A stretch of DNA of 64,000 nucleotides from Bacillota bacterium (GCA_023421075.1 JAEZUM010000023.1:1-64000), one strand, 5' to 3'. Positions 49,237 to 59,201 are shown, numbered from the stretch's first letter. Made by a program: numbers and translations. Notes: generated from the letters alone by a model not told the origin.

Positions 49237-50136
49237 TTATTCTACTTGAAACTCCACAGCTAGATATCCTTCCGATCCTGCCTCTGTGGTTACCGACTTG
49301 ACCAACCGGTAGGTCCCCGTCGGTAGTGGCTGAAGGTATTGCATATAATAGGTATCACCCATTGTTTCATCATTCTTAAGCAGGAAGAGAATACTGGTCC
49401 AGCCAATATTCACATTGCTGTTAATCATATCACCGACATAATACCAACGATTGTCGACCAGGACCTCCAGGCTATACATTGAGCCGAATTGCAGGGTGCT
49501 TCCGGTATGATTCTCCAGGGTTAAGATGAGCCGATCCTTCTGCGGATCAATGGAGGACTCCTGCATTGTCATAGCGGCGTTCTCTAGAGGAGCATCGGTG
49601 TAATTGCTCGCCGTCATGTAAGTGGTGTCCCAGCTTCCTTCCAGTAAGGATAGGTATCTGTGATTCAGAATATAGGTCATACCTTCTCCCACTCTGGTCT
49701 CATGAACAATCGATTGGCACATCGCTTCGGCCTTCCGGCCGTCAATCTTATAATATTCTCCCTTATAATTAATTGCATAGTCACCGAGGATGAGAAGAGT
49801 ATAGGGATCATCCACATTGAGCTCAATCCCGTAGAAGGTACTGGGAAAAGCAGTGGTATCCGGCTTTTCTACTCTGGTACCGGATAGTTTCTCAAAATAA
49901 TCCAAAAAGGCTTTCATATCCTTCTCCATATAGACCCAGTTACTGGTGGTCGTATTCTGATCGGAATCATAGGTATATACGCTGAAGCTCTGAACCCTGT
50001 CTCTTGGAAAAGGGAAGACTGCAACGGTTTCCTGCTTCTTGCTGCAGACCGGAAGGACCAGCAGACAGGCGAGAGGGAGGAGAAAGAGAAGAACCCTTTT
50101 TGTTATTCGAATGGATTTTAGGTTTTTTATGGTCAT
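49237..50136 (-). CDS. Putative lipoprotein with C-terminal Ig-like (Big_8-type) domain
   Basis: 299 residues. A signal sequence with lipobox LPVC (Cys about 31) places it on the outer membrane face. Residues about 60-150 form a small alpha/beta domain of unknown type. The C-terminus (about 190-299; SSIDPQKDRLILTLENHTGS, LQPLPTGTYRLVKSV) matches bacterial immunoglobulin-like domains that follow beta-lactamase-sensor or unknown lipoproteins. No partner genes. Function unknown. Confidence 0.7.
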   Translation of the reverse strand: MTIKNLKSIRITKRVLLFLLPLACLLVLPVCSKKQETVAVFPFPRDRVQSFSVYTYDSDQNTTTSNWVYMEKDMKAFLDYFEKLSGTRVEKPDTTAFPSTFYGIELNVDDPYTLLILGDYAINYKGEYYKIDGRKAEAMCQSIVHETRVGEGMTYILNHRYLSLLEGSWDTTYMTASNYTDAPLENAAMTMQESSIDPQKDRLILTLENHTGSTLQFGSMYSLEVLVDNRWYYVGDMINSNVNIGWTSILFLLKNDETMGDTYYMQYLQPLPTGTYRLVKSVTTEAGSEGYLAVEFQVE

Positions 50137-50604
50137 TTAATACCTCACTATAGTAGATAGATATAATAACACGATAGAAGCTCATAGAGAAAGCAATTAA
50201 GTTACTTGAATAATTCCAACAGCCTCGAATAATGATTACCTTAATTTTACATCAAATCAACAGAAAAGTATATGCAAAATATGATAAGCTATTCGCATTG
50301 TCGGGTGATAACACTTCTCTTATATTATAATGTGATTTGTGAAAGTTAGTATTCAATTTAGGTTGTCAAACAAGACAACAAACATTAATGATTGATATCA
50401 AGGAATAATCTGGCAATCATGTCCTACTTGTATTATAATGTAAAATAAAGAAAAACCATATTATATTATCGTAATTAAAGAATTAATGAAAAGTCTGCAT
50501 AATTAAGGTAATGCAGTATATAGAGAAGATAGGGAATTAATGAACAGGAGCAGAAATAATTGTCTTTGGAGACAAACGATTTTATGTGAAAGGACGGTAA
50601 TCAG
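50137..50604. other. Gene-free AT-rich region with promoter-like sites
   Basis: No ORF with an RBS is visible. TATAAT occurs near 50325 and near 50436; the second has CTGGCA 18 bases upstream and may serve the 50605 gene. TTGTC/GACAA form an inverted pair near 50370. Nothing else was recognised. Confidence 0.35.
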
Positions 50605-51126
50605 TTGAAAACAAAAAAGCAGGAAGAGTTGGTGAATGAGTTTCTATCAAAACTTGGAGATGAAATCAGACCGATATATCATGAGATCATACGGCATTTA
50701 TCTGAAATCGGATATAATCCGTATAAACAAAGATCATATATAATATTTAAATGCGATTTGCATAATAAGCAGATAGCAAAAACGGGTATCAGGATAAACA
50801 AAGACAAAGCTCCGTTTTTCGCTTTGCGGTTCTCAGCCTGTAGAGAGTATTCACAAAGGTTCGAGGAAATTGTTCGGTCTGCCGTTACTGAAGAAAATTT
50901 CAGTGAAGCGAAATGCATGGATAATCGTTGTGATTTTTGCAGAGGTGCGGCTGATACACATGTTTATACATATACCTTTCCTGACGGTGTCAGTAAATCA
51001 CATTGCGGCGCAGTTGCACTTGAAATACCGGATATTACAGCGGATGATATGGTGGAAATAAAGAATCTTATTAAAGAAGAGCATGAGTATTTATTGAAAC
51101 AGGAAGCTGGGATATCGGCAATGTGA
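50605..51126 (+). CDS. Hypothetical protein with CxxC-type cluster
   Basis: 173 residues, TTG start; AAAGGACGG lies about 10 bases upstream. I do not recognise the family. The N-terminal half is helical and basic (IRPIYHEIIRHLSEIGYNPY); the C-terminal half has CMDNRCDFCRGAADTHVYTY (three Cys) and KSHCGAVALEIPDI, so it may bind a metal. It lies 54 bases before the DUF5131 gene, on the same strand, with which it may be paired. Confidence 0.6.
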   Translation: MKTKKQEELVNEFLSKLGDEIRPIYHEIIRHLSEIGYNPYKQRSYIIFKCDLHNKQIAKTGIRINKDKAPFFALRFSACREYSQRFEEIVRSAVTEENFSEAKCMDNRCDFCRGAADTHVYTYTFPDGVSKSHCGAVALEIPDITADDMVEIKNLIKEEHEYLLKQEAGISAM

Positions 51127-51180
51127 TTTGTGGTTTTGATAGAATTCATACAATAGCTAAGGGGAAAGCAGGTGTAAGGC

Positions 51181-51915
51181 ATGGTATGGGAACCGTGGAC
51201 AGGATGCTACAAAATAAGTGATGGATGTACAAATTGTTATTACTATGGGCCATACTCGAAACGATGCGGTCAAAATGAAATCGTAAGGACACAGGAATTC
51301 TATAAACCAAGTGAAACGGTTTATATGCCGCGTAAAAAGATAACAAAATACAAAATGGAAAGCGGTAAAACCGTAAATACCTGTTTTACAACTGACTTCT
51401 TTCTTCCGGAAGCCGACGAATGGCGGGTAGAAGCATGGAGTATGATGAAGCAACGACCGGATCTAAATTTCTTATTTATCACAAAGAGAATACATCGTTT
51501 TCTTGTCTCGCTGCCTGAGGATTGGGGAGAGGGGTATGATAATGTCACGATAGGATGTACGGTTGAAAATCAAGAGGTTGCTGATGAGCGGCTGCCACTG
51601 TTTATCTCTTATCCTATAAAACATCGCTTTATAGCTTGCGGTCCTTTGCTGGGAGACATTAATCTGACACCGTATCTTCAGGGTGTAGACATGGTATCAA
51701 CCTGCGGTGAGACCGGAAGAGATGCAAGAGAGTGCGATTATCGCTGGATTCTAAATATAAGGGACCAATGTATAAATGCTGGTGTTGCCTTCGAGTTTCG
51801 AAGCACCGGTTCACAATTTCGGAAAGACGATGTCTTATATAATATTAATCCGAAAATGCAACATCGTACCGCAAGAGAATTAGACATTAATATAGATGGT
51901 GTTAATAGGGAGTAG
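51181..51915 (+). CDS. DUF5131 (phage Gp37/Gp68-like) protein
   Basis: 244 residues. The N-terminal MVWEPWTGCYKISDGCTNCY carries the family's C-x6-C-x2-C motif, reminiscent of a radical-SAM-like [4Fe-4S] site; WRVEAWSMMKQRPDLNFLFI and VTIGCTVENQEVADERLP are also typical. The family is common in phages and islands, often next to a three-Cys-motif partner protein. Biochemical function is unsettled. The RBS is weak (GCAGGTG). Confidence 0.8.
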   Translation: MVWEPWTGCYKISDGCTNCYYYGPYSKRCGQNEIVRTQEFYKPSETVYMPRKKITKYKMESGKTVNTCFTTDFFLPEADEWRVEAWSMMKQRPDLNFLFITKRIHRFLVSLPEDWGEGYDNVTIGCTVENQEVADERLPLFISYPIKHRFIACGPLLGDINLTPYLQGVDMVSTCGETGRDARECDYRWILNIRDQCINAGVAFEFRSTGSQFRKDDVLYNINPKMQHRTARELDINIDGVNRE

Positions 51916-51988
51916 GATGTCAATTGAAAATGTGCAATGGTAAGCACGATACAGAATAGAAAATCATAAAGCAAGGAGTAAATGATCT

Positions 51989-53428
51989 ATGAATAAGAAA
52001 TTGAAAAAAATGATTATTTATGCACTTGTAATAGGCATAAGTATAATTTCCATTCCATCTTCTTACACGAAGGCGAAGGTGCGCTCGGAAGCGGCGATAA
52101 GCAGTGTTAAGAAGATCTCACTGGAGGCAACCAATTTATACTTAGAACTGGATCAGAGCGATAAACTGACGGTAAAATTCATTTCAAAGACCGATGCAAA
52201 AAGAGAGGTTGTTGAATGGACCTCCTCTGATTCTAATATTGTAACGGTACAAGAAGGTGAGGTATTCGCAAAAGGAATCGGAACTGCTTATGTTTATGCA
52301 AACTGTGATTCGTGTATTGCCTACTGTAAAGTAACCGTTGTACGATATAATCCCGTTCGTGCAGTGCAGTATAGAAATTATGAAGGGTATGAAGGGATTG
52401 ACCTAGAGACTGTAACCAAAGCAGCTGAGGTCATTGATAAGAACATTAGGCCTGAAATGACAGATGAGCAAAAGGTTATAGCAATCCTGGATTATTTATT
52501 ATCTAACACTAAGTACGATTATGTTGGCGAAATAAATAATACGGTTTCTAATAGTCTGTATGGGATCATCGGACCTTTGATAGACAATAATGGAGTCAGG
52601 GACGGGTACGTATACACCTTTAAATATTTGCTGGATATTCTGAAAATCAGCAACCGCTTATATGTGTGGCATGAGTATATGTGGAATCAGGTGTATTATA
52701 ATGAAAAGAGGTATAGCATTGATCTTAACTTTCTTCGCTTATACTATAATGCAAATACGCGGTACACTCCGGTGGCTTCACTAGAAGAATATAATCAGAA
52801 GATTACTGTTAGGGATACTGTTGATTATGAACAAATTTTATATAACTACAGAGATGATTCCTACAGTGGCAATGAAGCAGCTGTTCTAAAAGTCAAGGAG
52901 CTTATGGTAACGATAGATGCCAATTTTGCTTTTACTGATCTATTTGAACTAGACAGTAGGGGGCTAATCGTTAATACAATCAATGAGAATGAGAGCTTTA
53001 TTCCTGATAAATTGCCGGGAGTGAAGGGTAATGATTATATTTATGTCAGTAGCATGAATACAAGAGCCGACGGAACAGGTATTTCCTATCCGGTGAATAG
53101 GATAGACAGCATAGATGAAAATCTGTATTTGTACTGTATCTGGACCGTCAATATTGCGCAGACAAAGGTAACCCTGACCGGTAGCAAAGTAGGTTTTACC
53201 GCTAAATGGACCGAGGTCGGTGGGTGTAGCAATTATCAACTGCGTTATTCATTTGACAGCACAATGAAGAAGGCAGTGACAAAAAGGATAACCGGAAAAA
53301 AAGCATCTATCACGGGACTGAAGAAGAATACCACCTATTACGTTCAGGTGCGAGCATCTATTACGGATGATAATGGACAGGTTACTTATGGCAAATGGAG
53401 TGCAAAAAAGAAGGTTACAACGAAATAA
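51989..53428 (+). CDS. Secreted BIG2/pseudo-transglutaminase/fibronectin-III protein
   Basis: 479 residues. A signal peptide (MNKKLKKMIIYALVIGISII, cleavage near 30) precedes a BIG2 domain (about 40-118; WTSSDSNIVTVQEGEVFAKG). The middle (about 140-260) is a transglutaminase-like fold: NGVRDGYVYTFKYLLD, VWHEYMWNQVYY and YSIDLNF. His228 and Asp245 are kept but the catalytic Cys is Arg204, so it should be inactive. A fibronectin III domain ends the protein (about 380-479; LTGSKVGFTAKWTEVGGCSN, YYVQVRAS). It is probably a surface binding protein. An AAGGAG RBS precedes the ATG. Confidence 0.8.
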   Translation: MNKKLKKMIIYALVIGISIISIPSSYTKAKVRSEAAISSVKKISLEATNLYLELDQSDKLTVKFISKTDAKREVVEWTSSDSNIVTVQEGEVFAKGIGTAYVYANCDSCIAYCKVTVVRYNPVRAVQYRNYEGYEGIDLETVTKAAEVIDKNIRPEMTDEQKVIAILDYLLSNTKYDYVGEINNTVSNSLYGIIGPLIDNNGVRDGYVYTFKYLLDILKISNRLYVWHEYMWNQVYYNEKRYSIDLNFLRLYYNANTRYTPVASLEEYNQKITVRDTVDYEQILYNYRDDSYSGNEAAVLKVKELMVTIDANFAFTDLFELDSRGLIVNTINENESFIPDKLPGVKGNDYIYVSSMNTRADGTGISYPVNRIDSIDENLYLYCIWTVNIAQTKVTLTGSKVGFTAKWTEVGGCSNYQLRYSFDSTMKKAVTKRITGKKASITGLKKNTTYYVQVRASITDDNGQVTYGKWSAKKKVTTK

Positions 53429-53587
53429 AACGTGCTTAATTGCCGATGGATATATTGTCGCACTGCTACTGTTATAAGCGAATACTAGAACTACAAACGT
53501 AATAGGCCTTTATTTGAATTCATAAATTAGTAACTATATCAAATTGGTAAGATGATAAGCTTAAACCGTCAGGAAGGGGCAGAATAT

Positions 53588-54538
53588 ATGAGTCAAGGAG
53601 ACATTATCATAAGCATAAATGATGTTTATGAAGCGCTGAACAAACAGAACATCAATGTAAATGTGATCGAGGAATGTCGGCTTAATGGTAATTTCGCAGT
53701 TTACCTTGTCGACGAACAATATATCTTAAGAATATCGGATTCCATACCGGAGGAGCTTCGGAAGCTGGAACGGATCCGATCGATTCGGCTTACACCTAAG
53801 ATCCATTACACCGGTACTTTCGTCGCTTCCGGCAAGGAGTACGATTACCTGATGGTGGATTATGTGAAGGGTAGTGAATTATTCGGTGTCTTGAGGGAAC
53901 TAACACAGGAGCAGAGTCTTCTTCTGGGAAGGGATATCGCTGATTTTCTTACGGATTTGCATTCTATCACCGATGCTTGTTATGATATCGGTCACTATAT
54001 TCCTACGGTACCGAGGTTTGCGGGTTCCTGGAAGGAAGGGCATCTTGAGTATATCAAAATATTAAGGAGCAGCCTCTCGGATGCTCTTATCCGTGAGAAT
54101 ATTGTTACGCAAGCTTTTGATTATCTGGAAAGAAATATCGACTGCCTGGAATATCAAGCAGGTGCGAAGCTTTTACATAATGACTTCCATCCGAAGAACA
54201 TTATAGTACAAGATGGCAGACTATCTGGTGTCATCGACTGGGAATGTTCCCAATATGGTGAGGCTGATTTTGAACTGGCACATTTGTTTCAATGGAGCAT
54301 TTATCCTCCGGAAAATGGCTGTCAATTTGAATTGCTGCTGAAGTCCCTCATTGAGACCCTTGGAATTACGAAGGAAGTCCCAATGCTTGCCAAGCGACTG
54401 ACCATCTATCAGCTGGAGCACGAGTTGAATCAGATGGTTTGGAGCGGTGGGCAGCAGGTAGAAGAGCGGCTTCAGAGAATAGAGGGATGGTTGAAGGGAC
54501 AGGTGGAAGAGCTGTTTAATAAGTGGCAGCTTGGCTAG
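53588..54538 (+). CDS. Aminoglycoside phosphotransferase-fold kinase
   Basis: 316 residues with the APH catalytic motifs: LLHNDFHPKNIIVQDGRLSG (HxDxxxxN) and VIDWECSQYGEADFELA (metal Asp). Members phosphorylate antibiotics, homoserine or other small alcohols; the true substrate is not readable. ATG 53588 follows GGAAGGGG; an in-frame ATG at 53552 lacks an RBS. It is a single gene. Confidence 0.82.
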   Translation: MSQGDIIISINDVYEALNKQNINVNVIEECRLNGNFAVYLVDEQYILRISDSIPEELRKLERIRSIRLTPKIHYTGTFVASGKEYDYLMVDYVKGSELFGVLRELTQEQSLLLGRDIADFLTDLHSITDACYDIGHYIPTVPRFAGSWKEGHLEYIKILRSSLSDALIRENIVTQAFDYLERNIDCLEYQAGAKLLHNDFHPKNIIVQDGRLSGVIDWECSQYGEADFELAHLFQWSIYPPENGCQFELLLKSLIETLGITKEVPMLAKRLTIYQLEHELNQMVWSGGQQVEERLQRIEGWLKGQVEELFNKWQLG

Positions 54539-54584
54539 TTCGTGGAAGCTACTGAAAAGAAAAGTGGGAAGGCAGGGGGATTAG

Positions 54585-55451
54585 ATGAAAAAAGTATATA
54601 AAAGTAAGGCTTCAGAAAAAGCACTCATTGATCTTTATGATAAGCAGTTAGCAAGGCTAAATATAGAATTTGAGGATTTGTATGTGGAGACCCGATTTGG
54701 TTTATCTCATGTTATTAAATCAGGAAATAAAGAAGGAAAACCAGTTCTGTTATTTCATGGTGGAAATAGTACGGCACCTTATTATTTGGCCGGTTTTTGT
54801 GATTTGTTAAAGCATAATTGTGTCTATACGGTAGATACGATTGGACATCCGGGCAAAAGTGCACAAACCGTTCTTTCCGCAAAAACAATGGACTACGGAG
54901 TATGGGCCTCTGATGTGATATCAGCACTTGGGTTTGAAAAAATATGTTGTATCGGTGGTTCCTACGGTGGTGGAGTGCTCGTAAAGCTCATGTGTGTTTC
55001 CCCTGAAAAGGTTGAGAAGTCAGTTTTGATTGTTCCATCAGGAATAGCCAATGTCTCCACCTTTCGTGTTATGGTCAACATGGGCATTCCAATGATGATG
55101 TACATAATCACAAAGAATGAGTATTGGCTAAGGAAGACGATACTACTTATGGCAATGGATGAAAAAAACATTGACGATGATACCTATGAAATGGTCAAAT
55201 GCTCCTTCGAAAATGCGGTTGTAAAAGCAGGATTGCCAAGCAATGTGCCACAAGAGATGCTTAGCAAATTTACTGCACCCACACTGATGATAACCGCTGA
55301 AAAGGATTGCCTCTTCCCTGGCGAAAAAGTAATTAATAAAGCAAAAACGATATTAACAAATCTAGAAACCGTTCTGCTTCATGGACAAGGTCATCTATGT
55401 GTTCCACCCAGTAATGTTATGAAAAGAATAGTGGATTTTATATCAGAATAG
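54585..55451 (+). CDS. Alpha/beta hydrolase
   Basis: 288 residues. The fold shows the oxyanion strand VLLFHGGNSTAPYYL, nucleophile elbow CCIGGSYGGGVLVK (Ser), acid region TLMITAEKDCLFPGE (Asp) and the catalytic His in LLHGQGHLCVP. No signal peptide. Substrate unknown. Its own RBS (GCAGGGGG) lies upstream; isolated gene. Confidence 0.85.
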   Translation: MKKVYKSKASEKALIDLYDKQLARLNIEFEDLYVETRFGLSHVIKSGNKEGKPVLLFHGGNSTAPYYLAGFCDLLKHNCVYTVDTIGHPGKSAQTVLSAKTMDYGVWASDVISALGFEKICCIGGSYGGGVLVKLMCVSPEKVEKSVLIVPSGIANVSTFRVMVNMGIPMMMYIITKNEYWLRKTILLMAMDEKNIDDDTYEMVKCSFENAVVKAGLPSNVPQEMLSKFTAPTLMITAEKDCLFPGEKVINKAKTILTNLETVLLHGQGHLCVPPSNVMKRIVDFISE

Positions 55452-55518
55452 TATTTTATCATGCTAGATATACATAACTGAAAAAGAAAATTAAATCATT
55501 TGAATGGAGAGTACAGGC

Positions 55519-56049
55519 ATGAATATAATACGACAAGCGAAACAGGAAGATCTCGATGCAGTTGCACGGATCTTTGAACATATTATAGAGGAAGAGGAGA
55601 AAGGCAATTGCACCACGGGCTGGCAGAGAGGGGTATATCCAACCAGGGATACCGCTATGGAAGCACTACGTCAGGAGGATCTGTTTGTTATGGAAGAAGA
55701 CGGAGAGATTGTCGCTGCAATGCGCCTAAACAAGGAGCAGGCACCTGCATATAAGAGCTGTCAGTGGGATTATCCGGCAGAGGATGATCGGGTTATGGTG
55801 ATGCATACCCTCGTGGTGGAGCCTTCTGTGAAGAAGCACGGCTATGGAAGGCAGATGGTGGAGTTCTATGAGTACTATGCAAGAGAGAACAATTGCCCGT
55901 ACTTAAGAATCGATACGAATGCATTAAATTCTCGTGCGAGGGCATTGTATCAGAGATATGGGTATAAAGAAGTAGGCATCGTTCCGTGCAACTTCAATGG
56001 CATATCGGGAGTAGACCTCGTATGTATTGAAAAGAAACTGGATATATAA
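55519..56049 (+). CDS. GNAT acetyltransferase
   Basis: 176 residues. VMVMHTLVVEPSVKKHGYGR then QMVEFYEYYARENNCPYLRI is motif A, and ALNSRARALYQRYGYKEVG is motif B. Start 55519 follows ATGGAGAG; the ATG at 55504 is part of this RBS. Substrate unknown. Confidence 0.85.
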   Translation: MNIIRQAKQEDLDAVARIFEHIIEEEEKGNCTTGWQRGVYPTRDTAMEALRQEDLFVMEEDGEIVAAMRLNKEQAPAYKSCQWDYPAEDDRVMVMHTLVVEPSVKKHGYGRQMVEFYEYYARENNCPYLRIDTNALNSRARALYQRYGYKEVGIVPCNFNGISGVDLVCIEKKLDI

Positions 56050-56084
56050 AAATTGATTCATCATCAGAAGGAGAAAGTTCCTAT

Positions 56085-56684
56085 ATGGATAATACAAACC
56101 GGATTCATAATGAGGTATTGAACTGTATTCTTGCACGCAGAAGCACCAGAAATTATCAGGAAAGACAGATTGACGAATCGCAGCTGGAGGCGATTCTAAA
56201 TGCAGCTATATGGGCACCGAGCGGTGGGAATAATCAGACCTGGCTTTTCACAGCGATTCAAAATCATGCGATACTGATGAAGCTAAACGAGCTGGTCAAA
56301 GAAGGCTTTCAGCACTGGATTCCGGATGATGATTATCCCGGAAAGCTAAGTGCCAAGGCAATTTCTGAAAAGGATAATTACAATTTCTATTATCATGCAC
56401 CAACCCTGATTATTGCATCGAATCGACCGGGTTATGAAAATGCCATGGCAGATTGTGCTCTTGCCCTTGAGAATATATTTCTCGCAGCACAGTCACTTGG
56501 TCTTGGGAGCTGTTATATTAATCAATTACACTGGCTACGCAATGATCCCGGCTTACGCGACTTCCTGTTCGAGCAGGGTATTCCAAGAGAACATACCATC
56601 TGTTCCGCGGCAGCAGTCGGATATATCGGAAAGGAGTCCTCGCCTCCACCACGCAAGAAGGATACGATACACATTATAAGGTAA
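56085..56684 (+). CDS. Nitroreductase-family flavoprotein
   Basis: 199 residues. ARRSTRNYQERQIDESQLEA and APSGGNNQTWLFTAIQN form the FMN-binding N-terminus, and DCALALENIFLAAQSLGLGS with the C-terminal AAAVGYIGKESSPPPRKKDT are typical. It probably reduces nitro or quinone compounds with NAD(P)H. An AGAAGGAG RBS precedes the ATG; 35 bases after the GNAT gene. Confidence 0.9.
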   Translation: MDNTNRIHNEVLNCILARRSTRNYQERQIDESQLEAILNAAIWAPSGGNNQTWLFTAIQNHAILMKLNELVKEGFQHWIPDDDYPGKLSAKAISEKDNYNFYYHAPTLIIASNRPGYENAMADCALALENIFLAAQSLGLGSCYINQLHWLRNDPGLRDFLFEQGIPREHTICSAAAVGYIGKESSPPPRKKDTIHIIR

Positions 56685-56787
56685 GGGCTGACGGCTGATT
56701 CCAATTTGCTGAGCTGCTGATATTTCCTTTCATATTTAGGAACGTTATTATATCTGTTGATAATAATATACAGTCAGGAGAAGAGAT

Positions 56788-57312
56788 ATGATTATACTTA
56801 TTGGTGGGAGCACCCATACAGGAAAAACGGCATTATCTCAGAAATTGATTGAGAAATATCATTATTCATGTATGTCGCTGGATCATTTAAAAATGGGGCT
56901 AATTCGAAGTGGACGAACGAATATTACGGCAGAGGAAGACGATAAGATAACAGACTTACTTTGGCCAATCGTAAAAGAAATGATAAAAACAGCGATAGAG
57001 AATGACCAGAATATGATAATCGAAGGTTGCTATTTCCCGTATGATTGGAAGAATTATTTTGAGCAAGAGTATTTAAAACAAATTAAATATATATGCTTAG
57101 TAATGTCTTCAAAGTACATTGAAGAACATTTTGATGATATAAGAAAATACGCTAGTATCGTAGAAAATCGAGGAGAACAGAATGATTGTGAAAAGGAGTT
57201 ATTGTTAAGGGATAACCGAATCAGCTTAGAAATGTGTAAAAAGCATGGTTGTGATTACTTATTGATCGATGATGAGTATCGAGTTGATATAAATACCTGG
57301 GATCTCTCTTAG
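56788..57312 (+). CDS. Small P-loop kinase-like protein
   Basis: 174 residues. P-loop GGSTHTGKTALSQKL at the N-terminus; MIIEGCYFPYDW resembles a Walker B/lid region of 2-phosphoglycerate or adenylate kinase-like proteins. Substrate unknown. An AGGAG RBS lies 6-7 bases upstream. The next gene begins 49 bases later. Confidence 0.75.
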   Translation: MIILIGGSTHTGKTALSQKLIEKYHYSCMSLDHLKMGLIRSGRTNITAEEDDKITDLLWPIVKEMIKTAIENDQNMIIEGCYFPYDWKNYFEQEYLKQIKYICLVMSSKYIEEHFDDIRKYASIVENRGEQNDCEKELLLRDNRISLEMCKKHGCDYLLIDDEYRVDINTWDLS

Positions 57313-57361
57313 CAGTTGGTAGCAAACGAGATGCTGAACATCTATAACTTGGGGGATAAGA

Positions 57362-57892
57362 ATGATTTATTATTATGACGATACCTTAGTAATACGTTCG
57401 ATGATAAAAAGTGATATTGAGATTCTTGTCCAAAGCTTTGCTGAGCAGGGATGGAATAAGACGAGAGAACAATTTGATGAATACTATACCCAGCAGCTGA
57501 ATAAAGAAAAGAAAGTTATTGTTGCAGAATTGAGTGGATGTGTTGCCGGATATGTAACCTTACTTTCTTGTACTCAAACGGGACCCTTTGCAGATAAGAA
57601 AATACCTGAGATAGTTGATTTTAACGTTCTTATGAAGTATCAAAGAAGAGGTATTGGTAATAAAATCATGGACATCGTAGAAAGCCTTGCGAAAGAAGAA
57701 TGTGATTTTGTTTCATTGTCTGTTGGTTTGCATAGCGGATATGGTACTGCTCAGAGAATGTATGTAAAAAGGGGATATATACCGGATGGCACCGGTGTTT
57801 GGTATTGTGGTAAGACGTTGGAACCATATTCTAATTGTATCAATGATGATGAGTTAACAATGTACTTTCTGAAATCGCTGATCGATCAGTAG
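57362..57892 (+). CDS. GNAT acetyltransferase
   Basis: 176 residues. VDFNVLMKYQRRGIGNKIMD is the acetyl-CoA motif, with LSVGLHSGYGTAQRMYVKRG as motif B. AT-rich coding sequence. RBS is GGGGG. Substrate unknown. Confidence 0.85.
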   Translation: MIYYYDDTLVIRSMIKSDIEILVQSFAEQGWNKTREQFDEYYTQQLNKEKKVIVAELSGCVAGYVTLLSCTQTGPFADKKIPEIVDFNVLMKYQRRGIGNKIMDIVESLAKEECDFVSLSVGLHSGYGTAQRMYVKRGYIPDGTGVWYCGKTLEPYSNCINDDELTMYFLKSLIDQ

Positions 57893-57988
57893 GAAGTATT
57901 AGTGACAATATAATAATTAATTCGCCGTAGTTGACAACAATGAATTAATAGCTAATTATATGTCTTAAAGTAACGGAGGTTAGAATTT

Positions 57989-58603
57989 ATGAAAAATATT
58001 CTACTTACTTCCAATGGATTAAGTGGTAATTTGGAAGAGTTTTTTTTGAGGAAAATCGGAAAGAGCCCTTCTGAAATAAAAGCTATTTTCGTCCCATCTG
58101 CATCAACACAAAGTGATGGTGCACGTGAGGGGATTTCGCTCTGCATGTTTAAGTTGATGAATATAGGTATATTACAAGAAAATATCTTTGTTTATAACTT
58201 GGGATACCTATTATCAAAAAACTATACTAGAACATACTCTTCTGAGGTAATGAATGTTCCACCTATATTCCGACTCCTATCTGTTGAAGAAATGAATAAA
58301 TATGACATGTTGATTTTTAGCGGTGGTGATGCAAGTATTTTAATTTCAGAGATTAACCGTACGGGATTTCACGAAGTCATAAAGCAAGCAATAGAAAATG
58401 GGCTGTTTTATGTGGGTATTAGTGCTGGAAGCATGGTTGCAGGAAGTAATTTTTCTGATGGTTTAGCGTATATAAATAATACCATATATGTTCACTGCGA
58501 AGAAGGGACGATGCCTGGTAACTTACCAGAAGATGTCGAAGTATATTTAAGGGATGGTCAAGCAATTTGGATTAATGACAATTCAACCCAGATTATAGAA
58601 TAA
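57989..58603 (+). CDS. Type 1 glutamine amidotransferase-like peptidase E (S51-like)
   Basis: 204 residues. The nucleophile elbow YVGISAGSMVAGSNF contains the S51 catalytic Ser, preceded by LIFSGGDASILISEI. Such proteins include aspartyl dipeptidases and cyanophycinase-like enzymes. The catalytic His is presumably in TIYVHCEEG. GGAGG RBS. A single gene in the accessory series. Confidence 0.8.
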   Translation: MKNILLTSNGLSGNLEEFFLRKIGKSPSEIKAIFVPSASTQSDGAREGISLCMFKLMNIGILQENIFVYNLGYLLSKNYTRTYSSEVMNVPPIFRLLSVEEMNKYDMLIFSGGDASILISEINRTGFHEVIKQAIENGLFYVGISAGSMVAGSNFSDGLAYINNTIYVHCEEGTMPGNLPEDVEVYLRDGQAIWINDNSTQIIE

Positions 58604-58637
58604 AGATAGTTGTTCACTCTAAGAAAGGAGTTAACGG

Positions 58638-59201
58638 ATGAAGCTTGTAATCATATTAGGTCCTCACGCAGTGGGAAAGATGACGGTTGGACAGGAGCTT
58701 GCTGCTGTTACGGGGTTGAAATTATTTCATAATCATATGACGATAGAACTAGTCAGAAATTTCTTCAGTGTACATGGTTCCGAGGAAGGAAGAAGACTTA
58801 ATGCCTTATTCAGACAAGAAATATTTGAAGCGGTTGCAAAGAGTGATTTGCCCGGACTGATATTTACTTACATGTTTGATTTTAATGAACCATCCGAATA
58901 CGAATATATTAATTCAATTATCAGGCTATATGAAGCACATAAAGCGGAAACCTGTGTGGTTGAATTGAGTGCAGATTTTAATACTCGTATAGAACGAAAC
59001 AAAACGGAGAATCGTCTGCTAAATAAGCCTTCGAAAAGAGATATACCAAAATCTGAGGAATTGTTTCGCAACCTTGAAGCGATCTATAGATTAAATTCGT
59101 ACGATGATGAAGTTCCATTTTCAAACTATTTGAAAATTGATAATACAAATCTGACGCCAAATGAAGTTGCGGTAAAAATAAGGGAAGCGTTTGATTTATA
59201 G
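58638..59201 (+). CDS. P-loop kinase-like protein (shikimate kinase-like fold)
   Basis: 187 residues. P-loop GPHAVGKMTVGQEL with the usual following helix; LIFTYMFDFNEP may be a Walker B-like strand and CVVELSADFNTRIERNKTEN the lid. Substrate unknown. AAAGGAG lies 7 bases upstream. A degenerate-looking second strand segment aside, the domain is full length for this fold. Confidence 0.75.
   Translation: MKLVIILGPHAVGKMTVGQELAAVTGLKLFHNHMTIELVRNFFSVHGSEEGRRLNALFRQEIFEAVAKSDLPGLIFTYMFDFNEPSEYEYINSIIRLYEAHKAETCVVELSADFNTRIERNKTENRLLNKPSKRDIPKSEELFRNLEAIYRLNSYDDEVPFSNYLKIDNTNLTPNEVAVKIREAFDL

Noticed and set aside
53588..54538. Calling the APH-fold gene an antibiotic resistance gene
   Set aside because: The fold is shared with many housekeeping small-molecule kinases and no substrate-specific motif is visible.
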